DNA of 64,000 nt from Annona cherimola (Eukaryota; Streptophyta; Magnoliopsida; Magnoliales; Annonaceae): assembly GCA_030490835.1 (NCBI GenBank), contig CM059974.1:255501-319500 (forward strand), written 5' to 3'. Under the pieces are notes generated by a model, which searched no databases, had not been told where the DNA came from, and saw nothing but the letters and a program-made list of their open reading frames with translations. Shown in pieces: positions 1-12,524 of the stretch; the stretch's first letter is position 1, and every line of letters begins with the position of its first letter. The position numbers were made by a program, and so were the translations under genes.

Positions 1-2740
1 AGATTCATGGATGAGATGAACCCCACATGCCAGGCTTCACAACTTCGGCCAGTGAATTCCACCACATTGGTCTTGATCCTAAAAAAGGCTGGGGCCCAAA
101 CTTTGTCCCACTATCGCCTCATCAGCCTCTGTAATGTGGTCTATAAGATTCTGGCAAAGGTTCTGGCAAACAGGCTCAAGTTGTGTCTTCATGAGGTCAT
201 CAGTGAGCAGCAAAGCGCCTTTGTTCCAAGCGGGCTTATCACTGACAATATGCTGGTGGCCTATGAAGCCATTCACTACCTTCGTCGAGGGCAGAGACGA
301 AAAAGAATGGAGATGGATATAAAATTGGATATGTCCAAGGCGTATGATCGGATTGAGTGGAATTTCCTCAAACTGACCATGGAAGCAATGAATTTCAGCT
401 CGAGTTGGATTAACTGGATCATGAGTTGTGTTGCCTCAGTAACGTATCGGGTGAATGTCAATGGATTCAAAACAAGATACTTCCAACCCCAGAGGAGATT
501 AAGACAAGGGGATCCGCTCTCCCCCTATCTATTCATTTTGTGCGCGGAAGGGCTTTCTACCCTGATTACCAATGCGGCTGCTCGCTCTGGTATCCATGGC
601 ATCAAAATCAACCTCATGGTCCTACTCTCACCCACCTACTGTTTGCAGATGATGCCGTTATCTTTTTGCTAGCTTCAAATCCAGATGTCTGCAACTTTCT
701 CGCCATTCTCCGCCAATACTCGGAATCATCGGGACAGGTTGTGAATGTTGACAAGACATCCGTTTTCTTCAGCTCCAACACCAATATGGAAACCCCGAAG
801 GGATATTACTTCCCTTTTGGGTGCCATGGGTCATGAACTGATGAACTATCTGGGTCTCCCTGCATGGTTGGGAAGGACAAAAAGGAATATGGTTAAGGGC
901 TTGAAGGAGCGGATATGGAAGAAAATCCAGGGATGGAAAGAAAGACTTCTCTCCTGGGGTGGTAAAGAGATCTTGATTAAGGCGGTGGCACAAGCGATCC
1001 CGACATACACGATGAGCATCTTCCTTCTACCAAAATCCTTCTGTCATGAACTCAATGGGATGCTAAGCAAGTTTTGGTGGGGCGAACAAGGTGGTAAACG
1101 TAAAATGAGCTGGGTGGCATGGGAAGAGATGTGCAAAATAAAATTCTCGGGCGGGCTTGGTTTTCGGGACTTAAATACTTTCAATTACGCCCTCCTTGCA
1201 AAGCAAGCTTGGCGATTATCCACGGTCACCACCTCTTTGTGCTATGAAGTTCTCAAAGCCAGATATTTCCCGAAGGGCGACATTTGGAGCTGTCAGGCAA
1301 AACCTTCTAACTCTTTCACCTGGAGGAGCATTCTTAAGGCAAGGGATGTGATCCGGTTTGGATGTAGGTGGCGGATTGGCAACGGAAAGCAGGTTCATTT
1401 CTTTAAGGATGGCTGGCTAGATACTTTGGTCACCAAGGTGGGGCCTCTTCCGTTATCAATCCCGGACGACATTACTGTGAGTCATTTTATTTACGAGGCC
1501 TCAAGCTCATGGCTTAAGGATCGCATTCTGGCGGCTGTGGGGGACGAGGGGTGGCATGTCATCAATCAAATTCCCCTTCCCCACATTCCACAGGAGGATA
1601 GGGTTTTTTGGAAGTTTGAACCTCATGGGACTTATACTGTCAAGTCAGCTTATAGAGTGCTTAGCTCGGGACATGGTGGCTCCTCTCATTCCTCCATCTA
1701 TAAGGAAATCTGGCGGACCAAGCTTGCCAGTAAAATCCTCATTTTTGGGTGGAAGCTGTTTAAGAATGGACTCCCGACTCTTTTGAATTTGAGAAGTAGG
1801 GGCATTGATATTGATTCCTTTTGCTTTTTTTGCAGGTCTGGTCTTGAGGATACCAACCATTTATTCTCTGAGTATGAACTTACCAAGGATATATGCTTGA
1901 GGGCAGCAAGGCGTATCTCTTCTCCGACCTCTGTCCGGGATATTATCACTTCTCTTGCATCAGGTCATGCGTCTTCCAACCTCGCCCTCTTCATTCTCTG
2001 TTGTTGGAGGATTTGGTTTTTGCGAAATGCGTTAAGAGCTGAAAGTACGAAACCGGACTTCTCTAACACTCTCAAATGGTGCGATGATTATCTGGAGCAA
2101 TACCATAGGGCTACTCCCCTCGTTCAGGGGGGGAGCGATTGATCGACCACTTGTCCCTTGATGGACCAGACCTCCAGATGACACCTATAAACTTAATGTG
2201 AATGCTCGGATTCTTCATCGGAATGCATCTATGGGCTTTGTTGCTGTCATCCGGGATTCGGAGAGCTCATTCGTAGCTGCAAAAGGATGGCGACGGTGTG
2301 GTTTGATGGAGCCTCTGCTCATGGAGGCACATGCTTTTCTCTTTGGGGCAAGGTGGGGACAGGAGCTCAACCTAGCAAATCTCCAAATTGAGTCGGATTC
2401 GCTCCTCCTTGTCAACTTTCTTACTTCAGATGATCCCATTTCCTCTCCCGTCGGCGTTGTAATTGACGAGATCAAGTCTATTCTTTCTCCTTCTATCCAT
2501 GTCACAACTCATCATGTGTTAAGGCAAGGAAATGCTGTTGCACATGCTTTAGTTGACTCTCTTTCTGTTTCTTCTATGAATCAATAAGTTTGGTGAGGCA
2601 CCCCCCCCTCAAGCTTTACAGGAAAAAATTTGTATAGATAATTTTTTGGCAATGAATTACTCGGACAATCCTATCCCATCTCCCTTGCAGATTGCTAAGG
2701 AAGTGGGATATGGTGTCTCCTTTTCATAAAAAAAAAGAAG
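1..2740 (+). mobile_element. L1-type LINE, 3' portion, decayed
   Basis: Non-LTR retrotransposon cut by the window start. The reading runs from inside the reverse transcriptase (palm motifs such as DMSKAYDRIEW near 330-360 and RLRQGDPLSPYLF near 500-540, then FADD near 640), through a thumb region and a zinc-binding RT-associated segment (CFFC near 1820, HLF near 1860), to an RNase H-like domain (about 2190-2587; ESDS acidic motif near 2390). An A-rich tract at about 2728-2737 fits the 3' tail. The protein is spread over three frames: a shift near 610-625, another near 780-800, and a stop at 2142 before the RNase H part. The endonuclease part is not in the window. It is a dead copy; domain order identifies the plant L1 group with good confidence. 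Confidence 0.9.
7..2587 (+). pseudogene. LINE ORF2 remnant: reverse transcriptase, zinc knuckle, RNase H
   Basis: Coding remnant of the LINE above. Longest open pieces are 7-672 (RT fingers/palm), 426-836 (carries the FADD catalytic motif) and 745-2142 (thumb and C-terminal zf-RVT region), followed by 2198-2587 (RNase H-like). Because adjoining domains sit in different frames it cannot make a full enzyme without several corrections. Confidence 0.85.
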
Positions 2741-3087
2741 TATAGACCTACATCTATATTAATTTTTACATCTATATTAATTTTAAGGATGGCTCCGGAG
2801 GATACCATCCAGTAAGGCTTTCTGAGGTTGAATAAAAATAAATAAATTTTGAAATAGATTTTTTTTAATTTGACTAAGAAGCCCATTACTTAGCCTAGGT
2901 TAACAGAATTATGCATCTTCTATAAAAATTATTCATATATAATAATGATATTTCAGGCCCTTTAAATATTAAAAATACAAATTAAAATTTAAAATTTAAT
3001 ATTAAATTATTTTATTATACTAATCTTACAATATAATAGGTGAATTGAGTTTTACATCGACCAATCATTAATGAGGTGGATAAAAAC
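2741..3087. other. AT-rich intergenic stretch
   Basis: No coding sequence or RNA gene seen. Contains a short direct duplication of a 17-18 base AT-rich unit (about 2746-2782) just after the LINE tail. Confidence 0.5.
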
Positions 3088-3448
3088 GGAGTCTGATCTC
3101 CCAGGCGCATACTCCTATTTTTTTTTATTTTTTTGAATTTTTTTATAAACTTATTAGCCTAAGTGTATTTAATGTGTGCGTAAGTTTTTACTATTTTTGG
3201 AGTATTTTAGATATTTATTTTTTATTTTTGAAAATCAGTGGCATTTTAGGTAATTTTAAATTACTAAAATGCCACTTATTTTCAAATTTTAAAAATAAAT
3301 ATTTAAAAATTTCTAAAAATAGTAAAAATTGATACATAAGTTAAATACACTTAGGCTAACAAGTTTATGAAAAAATTTAAAAAAAAAATAAAAAAAAAAT
3401 TGGTGGATGCGCCCGAGCATGCAAGACAGGATCATAGGAGCATGCTCC
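3088..3448. mobile_element. Foldback MITE with 9-bp target duplication (Mutator-like)
   Basis: The sequence GATAAAAAC occurs at 3079-3087 and again at 3449-3457, enclosing 361 bases whose two halves are reverse complements over most of their length (for example the TAAGTGTATTTAA type motif near 3170 and its complement near 3340). The ends read GGAGTCTGATC and, on the other strand, GGAGCATGCTCC. A 9-bp duplication is the hallmark of Mutator-superfamily insertion. No transposase. It ends 90 bases before the PPR start codon. Confidence 0.75.
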
Positions 3449-3538
3449 GATAAAAACGGGGGTTTGATAAGCGTCGCTCGACGTTTGAACCTCTGCCGTG
3501 CTCTAGAGTAGAGAGCGAGAGAGGTAGACGCAAGGGAA

Positions 3539-5170
3539 ATGACGACAATCAGCCAATACCACCAGCAGCACCACCGATCAAGCACCGAAACCCAACATCC
3601 TCCTGCTCCACCTTACCCTCCTCTTCCTCTTCCTTCCATTTACATCAATCCTAATCCCTCCAAATCTCAAACCGAAACCCACCCATTTTTTCTTCCCAAA
3701 ACCCAACCCCAATCCCTCTCTCCTTTTCCTCCTCCCGATGATACCCCTTCAAAATCCCAAACAGAAACCCTAACCACTACCACCTTCCCTTCCTATCGAG
3801 ATGTAGACCCCACCACTCTCCCCCCTCCCGTCCTCGCTCTCTGCCAGATCCTCTCCAAAGTCCCTCCCGACCAAGTTGATTCCGCTCTCACCCGATCCCG
3901 AATCATCCCATCTCCTCCCCAAGTCGACCACGTCCTCAATCTCTCCTACGCCTCCCCTGCTGCTGCCGTCAACTTCTTCCGCTGGGCCGGTCGTCTCTCA
4001 TCCGCCTCCGTCCCCGCCTCCACCTGGAATCTCATCGTCGACATCCTCGGTAAGAACTCCCTCTTCGATTCCATGTGGGACGCCATCCGCGACATGAAAA
4101 AGCAGGAGGGCGTCCTCTCCTTAGCCACCTTTGCCTCTGTCTTTGGCAGTTACTGCGCTGCTGGCAGATTCAAGGAGGCCGTCCTCTCCTTTGATTATAT
4201 GGATGGCTTTGACATCCCTCAGGATGTTGAAGCCGTCAACTCCCTCCTCTGCTCCATTCTCAATGCCCGCAAGGATGCCCGCACCTCGAACGCCTTCACA
4301 TTCTTCAATCGCATCAAGTCCACCGTCGCCCCCAATGCCCATACCTTCACCATTCTCCTTCAGGGTCTAGAAAAGGAAGGGAATGCCTCCATGGCCAAGA
4401 AGACTTTCGGTGAGATGATCATTCGTGTAGGTTGGAACACTGACAACATGCCTGCCTATGATGCCTTCCTCACCACTCTCATCCGCAGCTCCCAGGCTGA
4501 AGAGGCCATCAAGTTCCTCCATGTCATGAAGTCCAAGAACTGCCTCCCAGGTATGAAATTCTTTACCAACGCCCTTGATATTCTCGTTAAGCTCAACAAT
4601 GCCAAGGACGCCATCTATGTCTGGGACATCATGGTGGGCAGCAGCTTAACACCCAATTCCATCATGTACAACATCATCATCGGTCTGCTGTGCAACAATG
4701 ATGACATCGACAATGCCTTCAGATTGCTTGATGAGATGCCCTTCAATGGTGCGTTTCCAGACTCTTTGACTTACAACATAATTTTTCAATGCTTGATTAA
4801 GAATCAAAAGGTCCGCAAGGCAGCCACATTCTTCTCTGAGATGAAGAAGAATGAGTGGCCTCCGATGCCTGCAAACTGCGCTGCAGCCATCAAGATGTTC
4901 TTTGATGGGTATGATCCAGAGACAGCAATTGAGATCTGGAACTGCATGATCGAGAACCGAATGTCTCCAATGGAAGAGAGTTCGTGTGCATTACTTATCG
5001 GCCTTCGGGACCTAGATAGGATGATAGAGGTACAGATATTTGCAGAGAAGATGTTGGATAGAAGGATTGAGTTGGATTCTTCCATAATGGAAAAGCTGAA
5101 AAATGGTTTCAGCAAAGCGAGGATGATGGATGCTTATGATCGCCTTGAGAGAAGATGGAATGGCCGCTAG
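3539..5170 (+). CDS. P-class pentatricopeptide repeat protein
   Basis: Single-exon gene of 543 residues. The first 80 or so residues are rich in proline, serine and threonine, as expected for a cleaved or disordered organelle-targeting region, followed by about nine to ten degenerate 35-residue PPR motifs from about residue 155 to 510 (clear examples: STWNLIVDILGK, HTFTILLQGLEKEG, IMYNIIIGLLCNNDDIDNAFRLLDEMP, LTYNIIFQCLIKNQKVRKAATFFSEMKK). There is no E, DYW or SMR domain, so it belongs to the P class, which bind organelle transcripts and aid stability, splicing or translation. It ends RRWNGR. The start is the first ATG after an in-frame gap and gives the full-length N-terminus. Codon use is GC-rich against a very AT-rich flank. 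The target RNA cannot be told from this sequence; mitochondrion is more likely than plastid by family but not shown. Confidence 0.92.
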   Translation: MTTISQYHQQHHRSSTETQHPPAPPYPPLPLPSIYINPNPSKSQTETHPFFLPKTQPQSLSPFPPPDDTPSKSQTETLTTTTFPSYRDVDPTTLPPPVLALCQILSKVPPDQVDSALTRSRIIPSPPQVDHVLNLSYASPAAAVNFFRWAGRLSSASVPASTWNLIVDILGKNSLFDSMWDAIRDMKKQEGVLSLATFASVFGSYCAAGRFKEAVLSFDYMDGFDIPQDVEAVNSLLCSILNARKDARTSNAFTFFNRIKSTVAPNAHTFTILLQGLEKEGNASMAKKTFGEMIIRVGWNTDNMPAYDAFLTTLIRSSQAEEAIKFLHVMKSKNCLPGMKFFTNALDILVKLNNAKDAIYVWDIMVGSSLTPNSIMYNIIIGLLCNNDDIDNAFRLLDEMPFNGAFPDSLTYNIIFQCLIKNQKVRKAATFFSEMKKNEWPPMPANCAAAIKMFFDGYDPETAIEIWNCMIENRMSPMEESSCALLIGLRDLDRMIEVQIFAEKMLDRRIELDSSIMEKLKNGFSKARMMDAYDRLERRWNGR

Positions 5171-5575
5171 TTTTTTCTCACCCCATCTTTCTCCATTTGT
5201 ACATGATTTGTTGATTCTACACTTCTATGATGCATTTTAATTTAGAAGGAAGAGGGTTGATGTCACAAATCTTTTTTTTTTTATATCAGAAAGGTAATTT
5301 TCAAGCATTTCACAAATCATTTTGGTTTTTGTATAAATTTTCCTCAGCCAATCAATTGTCCATTCTATCTTTTGCCTTTTGCTTTCTATTTCAAGCTGAC
5401 CTCACCTTCCACAATGCTGTTCTCTTTACCCTACAATTGTACATTGCCAATTGTTTCCTAAGACAATGCCTCAATAAATGGAGATATCGATGTACATCTC
5501 CTTGCCTTCAAACCTTTATTTTTTTCGCAACCATAAGTATATTATATTTTTTAAAATGTTTTGTATTTATTTTTC
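5171..5575. other. 3' flank of the PPR gene
   Basis: T-rich sequence, probably 3' UTR and downstream region. AATAAA-like signals occur near 5473. The open frame at 5227-5583 has no recognisable domain and is low-complexity T-rich translation. Confidence 0.45.
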
Positions 5576-5597
5576 TTAATTGAATTGGTTGCTAATG

Positions 5598-5769
5598 AAG
5601 AGGAGCCTTGGTGTAATGGTAGAAGCCGTTGTCGTGCGACTTGGAGGTCAAGGGTTCAAGTCGGGGAAACAACCTCTTGCTTCACGAGGTATGGTTGTGT
5701 AGTATAGATCCATCTGACCCTTCCCTGGACCCTGCACATATGGATGCTTAATGGATCGGGCTGCGCCTT
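5598..5769 (+). mobile_element. Au-type SINE, full length
   Basis: tRNA-derived SINE. It begins GAGGAGCCTTGG, has a pol III A box (TGGTGTAATGGTAGAAG region near 5609-5626) and B box (GGTTCAAGTC at about 5652-5661), then the family core with GGAAACAACCTCTTGC and CTGACCCTTCCCTGGACC, and ends GGGCTGCGCCTTTT. It is flanked by a near-perfect 22-base target duplication (5576-5597 and 5770-5791, two mismatches), the mark of LINE-assisted insertion. The Au family is known from many angiosperms. Confidence 0.88.
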
Positions 5770-5791
5770 TTAATTGAATTGATTGCCAATG

Positions 5792-7325
5792 TTAGCATTA
5801 ACTGAAAGAAATTTCAAGGAATATCCATGAATATCTTTCAATGTTTCCCATTGGACCATTATGATCATAGTTTTTCCTCTTCAAGTTTGATTATGCGAAC
5901 CAAGCATCTTATGAATCTCAACAATCTTTTTGTTTCAAACCCATCTAAATGAGGTAAACTAAATGGATGTTTACAATGTTTCTATCTATTTTGATAAATG
6001 TTCTCAATCTCTAGAAAACTCGAGCCAACCCCTTCCATTTCATTTTACTGCATCCGGCCTTCAATAAATTTGGAAATTATGGGGAACAACATAGCATTAG
6101 GCTTTATTAGGTCGTAGGACTATATAGGAAAAAACACAAGTTCATCAGAACTTATAATTGGTTGGGTCCTGGGTTTTAAGCAATTTTAACTTTTGAAAAG
6201 TTGCTAAAAGCATTGTTATTAGAATCTTTGAGATTTTTTTTCCCAAAAAAGCTCTCATTGAAAAGCCTACTGCTTAATGTCAAGCTAGGCCGAACCAAAT
6301 GTAACCTTTAAAATATTAGGATTCATGGTGCAAGATATAACACAAACTTTAGATTGTGTGCCTACCCTTGTAAAGCCTCAACCTTCATTCAAGCTTGCAA
6401 TTGGGATTAAATGAGTGTATTCAGGTAATGTGCCTTCTATGGCATTCGATGATAAAATAGGGGTTGTCACTGCCTAAACTCCCGTCCTGGTGATTTTGTC
6501 GACATAATAGAAAAAACACTATTATATTTCTAGTTAAACATACCTAACTCTCTAAATTGAGTTGATAGGTAGGGAACAACTCTTTTCCTTTGCAGATTGT
6601 TGCACAAAGCTCTATGGCTAGTGATTGAATAAAGTGAAGTTTTTTGCAAAGTGCTAGAGATTGTTGATCTCATAACTAATAACAATTACAACACCCCTTA
6701 GCAATTACCTAGAGATTTGCTCTAGTTCTAATTTTTAGTTAAAGCCTTTGGCTAGATTTGTTGAAAGCTTGAGCTAATAAGAGGATGGCAACTCTTGGAG
6801 CTTTGTTGTGTCGAGGTGATTGGGAGATGAGGGGCTTTATAAGAAATATTTGATAGCATTTTCCTACAGGTACTACTATTCCCGTACTCTGCATCTAATT
6901 TTGATCTGTGCCACTTCTAGTCATGAATCTTAAATGAGACGAAGCTGAAATGTGAAGTTTGGGCAAGTAAAACCAAGATGAGGTTCTTTCTAATAAAATC
7001 TAGGGCTTATCTTATATACACCCACTCAGTTTGAATTCCATATATGTCCATTGTGTTTCAGATTAAATACCCAATCCTTCACAGATGTCACTGATTGCTA
7101 TGGGTTGGCAATGCAAATGAATGAAAAGCCCTTGTATTTTGCATCTATTTTCTCCTCAATTTAATCTCTGGTTGCAAACAAAATAGAACATCTCTTCTTG
7201 TGATTCCTAAGATATGGAGATGCCTTCTATAATCTCGAAAGGGGTGAAAAGGCGGAAAGGGTAGAGGGACAGGGTGGATCTAGAAACTTTGGCTAGTGAG
7301 GGCAATTTGAATTTAAGGGATGAAA
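5792..7325. other. Gene-free intergenic sequence
   Basis: No ORF with recognisable domain, no RNA gene and no intact repeat seen. Confidence 0.5.
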
Positions 7326-7334
7326 TTATTATTT

Positions 7335-8673
7335 GGGGTTATTTACAAAAATAACCTTGTAAGTTTGCTTAATTAGATTTACGACCTCATGTTTTCAATA
7401 TTTGCAAAAATAATATTGGAACTTTTTATCTATTGTAATAGCGACCTTATAGACAAATCATTGTGAAAATTCATTGCAAGTTGCATTGGGAATTTTAGTT
7501 GAAATTTTTATGTTTCCCTTTTATCCTTGAAATGTTGTCAATAGGAGGAAAAACGACTGATGAAAAGAGAGAAGACGAGTAGGAAATCAAGCAAGGAAAG
7601 AGAGGTGAAGTATGTTCTATTTACAAAATCGACAACAACAAGAAACCCATTTGCAATTTTTGTCACTGGCACAACAACTTATCACTAGCACGTTCTGCAT
7701 TAAATTTGTGACCACCTCCAATTTTGACGCAATTTCAAATCCGACTTTGTGAAAGCAATCTCATTGTTGCCAATCATGTTCATCTCCAGCGATAAATCAA
7801 CATTAGTTTGCGATTGGGGAATATCGATAGTAGCAATCGCTAGTTAGGAGTACCGAATTTCAATAGAAAAATCACACTTCTTCCTAGTTCCAACAAGATG
7901 ATGTTTGATGTTAATCTTCGTTTTGCCCTGTTATGCCATTGCAAAATACCCCTTGATGGCCATCAATCCGGCAATCCAGTCTGACCATCTAATCGGTGAG
8001 CCCGAAGCAACATTGAACCACATTGTTCATTCTTTCTGTAGCAATGGTTGACACTCTCCTTCAAAAGCAATATTGCCTAATCTTGATCTTCATTGGTGTT
8101 GGGGAAATTTGATTGCCATCAACTTCAAAGTTAGGCATGCAGATGGATGGAGGTGATGACAATTGGATTTCTCCTTCACTTTCAAAATCCAATCAACATC
8201 GTACTTCAAGCATGTAGACATAATAGACTACTATCTTTTTGAGAAATTTTAGCCAAAACTTGGCCTGCAATTCAGGCTGCTTGGAAGTCACCAATTGCCC
8301 ACTTGATGTTAATTCCCTAGCTCTCACCAAATTAGATTGGATTCCTCTAGAACGACCCTCACCGACCAATTATCTATATGTATTCCATTTGTTTATTTTT
8401 CAGACGACAATATCCATTCACATGCCTATTTTTGAAATCCCACCAATGCATGAATGTCACTTGGTTGAGGAGGCGGAGGGGGGAATAAGATGACACATGG
8501 AAGAGGGGCCTTTCGTGGATTTTAAATTTCATTTACCCTGTTAGAAAAGTTGTCTACCCATGAGGTTATTTTTGTAACAAATAAAAAATTTAATGGTTAT
8601 TTTTGCAAATATTAAAATCATGAGGTTATAATCCCATTAGGCAAAATTACTGGGTTATTTTTGCAAATAATCC
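7335..8673. mobile_element. Non-autonomous Mutator-like element, about 1.34 kb
   Basis: Terminal inverted repeats: left end starts GGGGTTATTTACAAAAATAA, right end (complement) GGATTATTTGCAAAAATAAC; similarity continues about 80-90 bases inward. The 9-bp sequence TTATTATTT lies at 7326-7334 and 8674-8682 as a perfect target duplication. The interior (7.45-8.5 kb) has no transposase; the 84-residue frame at 8239-8493 has no domain I recognise. An element of this form can carry captured host sequence, which a homology search of the interior would settle. Confidence 0.72.
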
Positions 8674-8682
8674 TTATTATTT

Positions 8683-11600
8683 GGGGGGCAATTATATTAA
8701 AATAAGTAGTTTTTAAAAATATTTTCAAACTTCTATGTAAAGTTGTATAAATTTGAAACTTTAGTGGGGCATTTGCGGCCTTGAGATGCATATAGATCCA
8801 CCTATGTAGAGGGCCATGAGGGGTGAAAAATCCTCACAACCATCTCCAACTGTGTGATCGTGGTGATGCAGTGATGCTGATTGACAATGCTTTGGAATGG
8901 TGGAGATATCGATGGGTGATCAGATTTGACCAAGGCAAAGTTTGGAACGATGATGGATGTGGGTTGAAATTAGAGCTACTCATCTCCATTTTCTTCGGAC
9001 ATGGACATAGCAGTGCCAGTCGTCAACTCTAGCTAGTTCTTCTTGCTCAACTTGGACTATAGTTCTTAACCCAACTCCGCCTTAGCTATTGTGCAAATGC
9101 AATCCTTTGGCACCAATTGCCTAGTGGCCATCAATTAGGCAAGTTCTACAACAACACAAACGTGGTCTTCGTAGTGCTAGTAATTTTGGGTATGGGGGCT
9201 TTTGACATATTCAGAGAGTAAGCTTTCGACTATGAAATTTTTTTCTATGGGGATGATGGTCATAGGGCAAGCTTTTGAAGCAATGAGCTTTTTTTTATGA
9301 CATGGGCATTTTGGACATTTTTTCAGAATTAAAAAAAAAACCATATAGGTAACTTGATGACAGGTAACAGATTGGGTATGGGTGGAATTTGTTTCGAACT
9401 TAACGGACATTTAAAGAATTTTGGAAACTTAGTGTATTTGGAATATATGTAAAACTTAGTGAATATATGTGAGATAAATCCTAAAATCTAAACCAACTGC
9501 TTCCAATCCATGTAGCTAACAAGATATGATGGATGGAAGATGTCACTTTGTATTTTGAAATCCTTGGCACAAGCTTGAATCATGGAAAAGTCTTTGTTAT
9601 GTACATGGACTGCCTTATCAAACCCCTTAATGTGTTGCAATTTTATATATAAGTTTCCTTGTCTTTAGTTGCAATGCCTTTGACTGCCATTGGATCAAAT
9701 GATCAAATTGGATCAACACATCCTATCCGCTACAAGTAAGAACAATAACGTTATGCTGAACATCATGAACTTGGTTGCTCCTAGAAATTTTTTTTGTCGA
9801 GATCAATTGATAGTAGACTTTGTGTTGCAACCTGTGACAAAAAGGTTGAGGTTTAAGGATATTGTTGCATTGATTGAACCTGTTAACTATCATGTTGGAT
9901 ATGGTTCACTTTGAACCTAAATAGTTGGATATCGTTGTATGAGGATGACTTAAAAGATTAATAACTTTGAGGGGCTTTGTAATTCTGAAAGCTACTCATG
10001 TTGATTCATTCCTGGCTTTTGTTACAATGAAATTTTCCAAAGATCAATTGGAATTGTTCCTTATCTTTGTCAATGTATTTCTCTTTGGTTGAACTTATGG
10101 ATACTTATTGGTTTAGTACAACTTCTTTTGGGCTCCTTGTTTGAGAGACAAACTACTTAGTGCATGATTAAATTATCCTTTCGTTTTACAAAAATGAATT
10201 TATAAGATGTGTTAGTGAGGTTGTTAATCTACTTAGGCTCAAAGAGAGAAGTAATAACAAAAAAAAAGGAGACTTTTCTAGCTTTGTTGTAAGCAATTTC
10301 CATTGGGCAAAATGTAGTGCTTAGTGGGACGAGCGCTCCAAGTTCTTCATCCTAAAAGGCATGCTCCCAAGGTCATCAAGAATGATTAACTTCTTCAACA
10401 TCAATGTTTTGATTTGTTAATAACTTATTATGGGATTAGGATAACAATGGGTAATAATTGAATGTGTCTGATCAGTGATTTGATGGTGTCTAGAAGTGGT
10501 TCATGAGAGACAATGAAGGCAATAATGGTGTTGTATGCTTAAGAGATTGAAAATTTCTATAGAAGTATTGAGGGCATTTTAGGTATTTTAAAATTTTTTA
10601 ATAGATTAGTTTGGAAGCCAGTGCACTAATGACATGGGTATACATGTGATTTTTATCAAATGATGTGGTACATTATGTTTTTTTAAAGGGTTGCATATGT
10701 AACCTTATCGGATCTATGTGAGTATATTTGTAAAGGAGGCGGCGGGAATGTGATGGGAGGGAGGGAAACTCCCAACCTAATTTGGGAACTAGAGTGGCTT
10801 GGGTGAGGGGTTCGAGCAACTTAATTTAATCTAACCTAAGTAAAATATAAAATATTTATACTTAGACTAGCCTCATCTATTTGTTGTGTCAGAATGATAT
10901 TTAATAGAATATGGGTTAAATATATTAGATGTTAACACACCCAATTTCCCTAATACGCATCCTTGAATAGTCAAGTTGTAATCGGACTTTGTGACAGACC
11001 TTATTATGATAAGGGCCATTAAGGTGTTGCTTATTTTACTGCAAGTGTACGGATCGCACAAGTAATATAGTTAGAAGAGTAAAGTTATACTTCCCACAAA
11101 GACTTGAATGCTAAATATTCACTAATTACTAAAAACTAAAAATTAGATTCTAATTAGATGAATTTAAATGAAATTTAAGTTGTTTAAAGTGAAAGAGAAA
11201 AGATGAAAGGAAAGAAAAAGATAAGTTGGTGCAAACGGGAGTAAACTAAACGAGACTGTTACTGATGGATGAATTTAGGGTTACAACTTCACTTGCTTAT
11301 CTTCATGATTACTAGTTTAGAGCAATATTATTTATACTCCTATTTCGACAGCCTTACAAATTTTATTTGTTAATTTTAACTTCTAATATAAACCAGTGGA
11401 ATTTAAAATAACAAGTAGAATTAATTACATCCATAATATTAACGACACATGACTAATAAGTATTTCTATGCATACTAACAAATCTCACACATCCCACATG
11501 ATAAAACAACCTCAGAATTATGTTTAGATTATGTGCTACTTAATGTTTAGTCTAATTTCATGTTATCTCTTTCAAGCATCACACAAAATTTCCAAATTAG

Positions 11601-11850
11601 TCTATAACGTAGTTAATATCATAGAAGTATTAAGAATAGATTAAATAAATAATCCAATATTAATAATATAAATTAGAAGAAAAACTATAATTTAATTTCG
11701 GTTTAAAAACAAGATCCATTGCAACCCTAAAATGAAGCTTTTTTCAGCCACATAATTACATTGGACACAAGGCTAAAATAAAAATTAAAAACAACATTCA
11801 TCTAAGATAAACAGAAAATCAAAATTTAAAGAGGAGAAAAATCTACTCCT
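8683..11850. other. Gene-free intergenic sequence
   Basis: AT-rich; no gene, RNA or intact transposon recognised on either strand. Short unsupported ORFs only. Confidence 0.45.
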
Positions 11851-11911
11851 TTAAGCTTGATCCCCGCTTCCATGTTTGAATTCTTCACTTCACCACACCC
11901 TCTACAATTGT

Positions 11912-11959
<48 letters not shown>
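11912..11959. repeat. CT microsatellite
   Basis: About 24 uninterrupted CT units. Confidence 0.95.
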
Positions 11960-11961
<2 letters not shown>

Positions 11962-12084
11962 CAATTCGTGTCTATGATGGCCCCCCTTCCACCTCTATTT
12001 ATAAGAGAAAATTGTGCAACCTTAACCTGTCAATTCCGTGCTACGCAATTGCGCATTAAATCATGGAGCATGATTTCATCCACT

Positions 12085-12350
12085 TAGGCGCACCGAGGAA
12101 CAAATACCCATTTTTTTGTATTTTTTTGAAATTTTTTTCAGACAAATGTTAATTTAAGTGTATTTAATATGTGTATTAATTTTTATTATTTTTGGAGATT
12201 TTTAGGTATTTGTTTTGGATTTTTTAAAATTAGTGACATTTTAGTAATTTTAGCTAAATAATCATGTAAACAAATTTTCAAAAAAATACAAAAAAAGGTT
12301 AAATACACCTGGGTGCACTAAAGCTAAGTGCACTCTGGTGTATATCGTCA
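12085..12350. repeat. Degenerate foldback element related to the window's MITE family
   Basis: Carries the family core (TAATTTAAGTGTATTTAATA near 12150, TTTATTATTTTTGG near 12183) and a right flank with CACCTGGGTGCAC near 12307 and GTGCACTCTGGTG near 12329. Only one arm is well kept; ends and target duplication are unclear. Confidence 0.45.
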
Positions 12351-12489
12351 CATTCCTTAAATCATGTGTTTTATATAAGGTTGCAAATCTTGCTTTGCCA
12401 GCATGCTTCTTCATATTTGGATGGCTAGAAATTTGAGTAGAAGGCCAATTAATAGATGCATCCATGGATTTTTTGAATGGACATCACGG

Positions 12490-12492
<3 letters not shown>

Positions 12493-12524
<32 letters not shown>

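Noticed and set aside
5598..5680. tRNA gene
   Set aside because: A and B boxes are present but the body follows the Au SINE consensus and has a target duplication; no cloverleaf closes.
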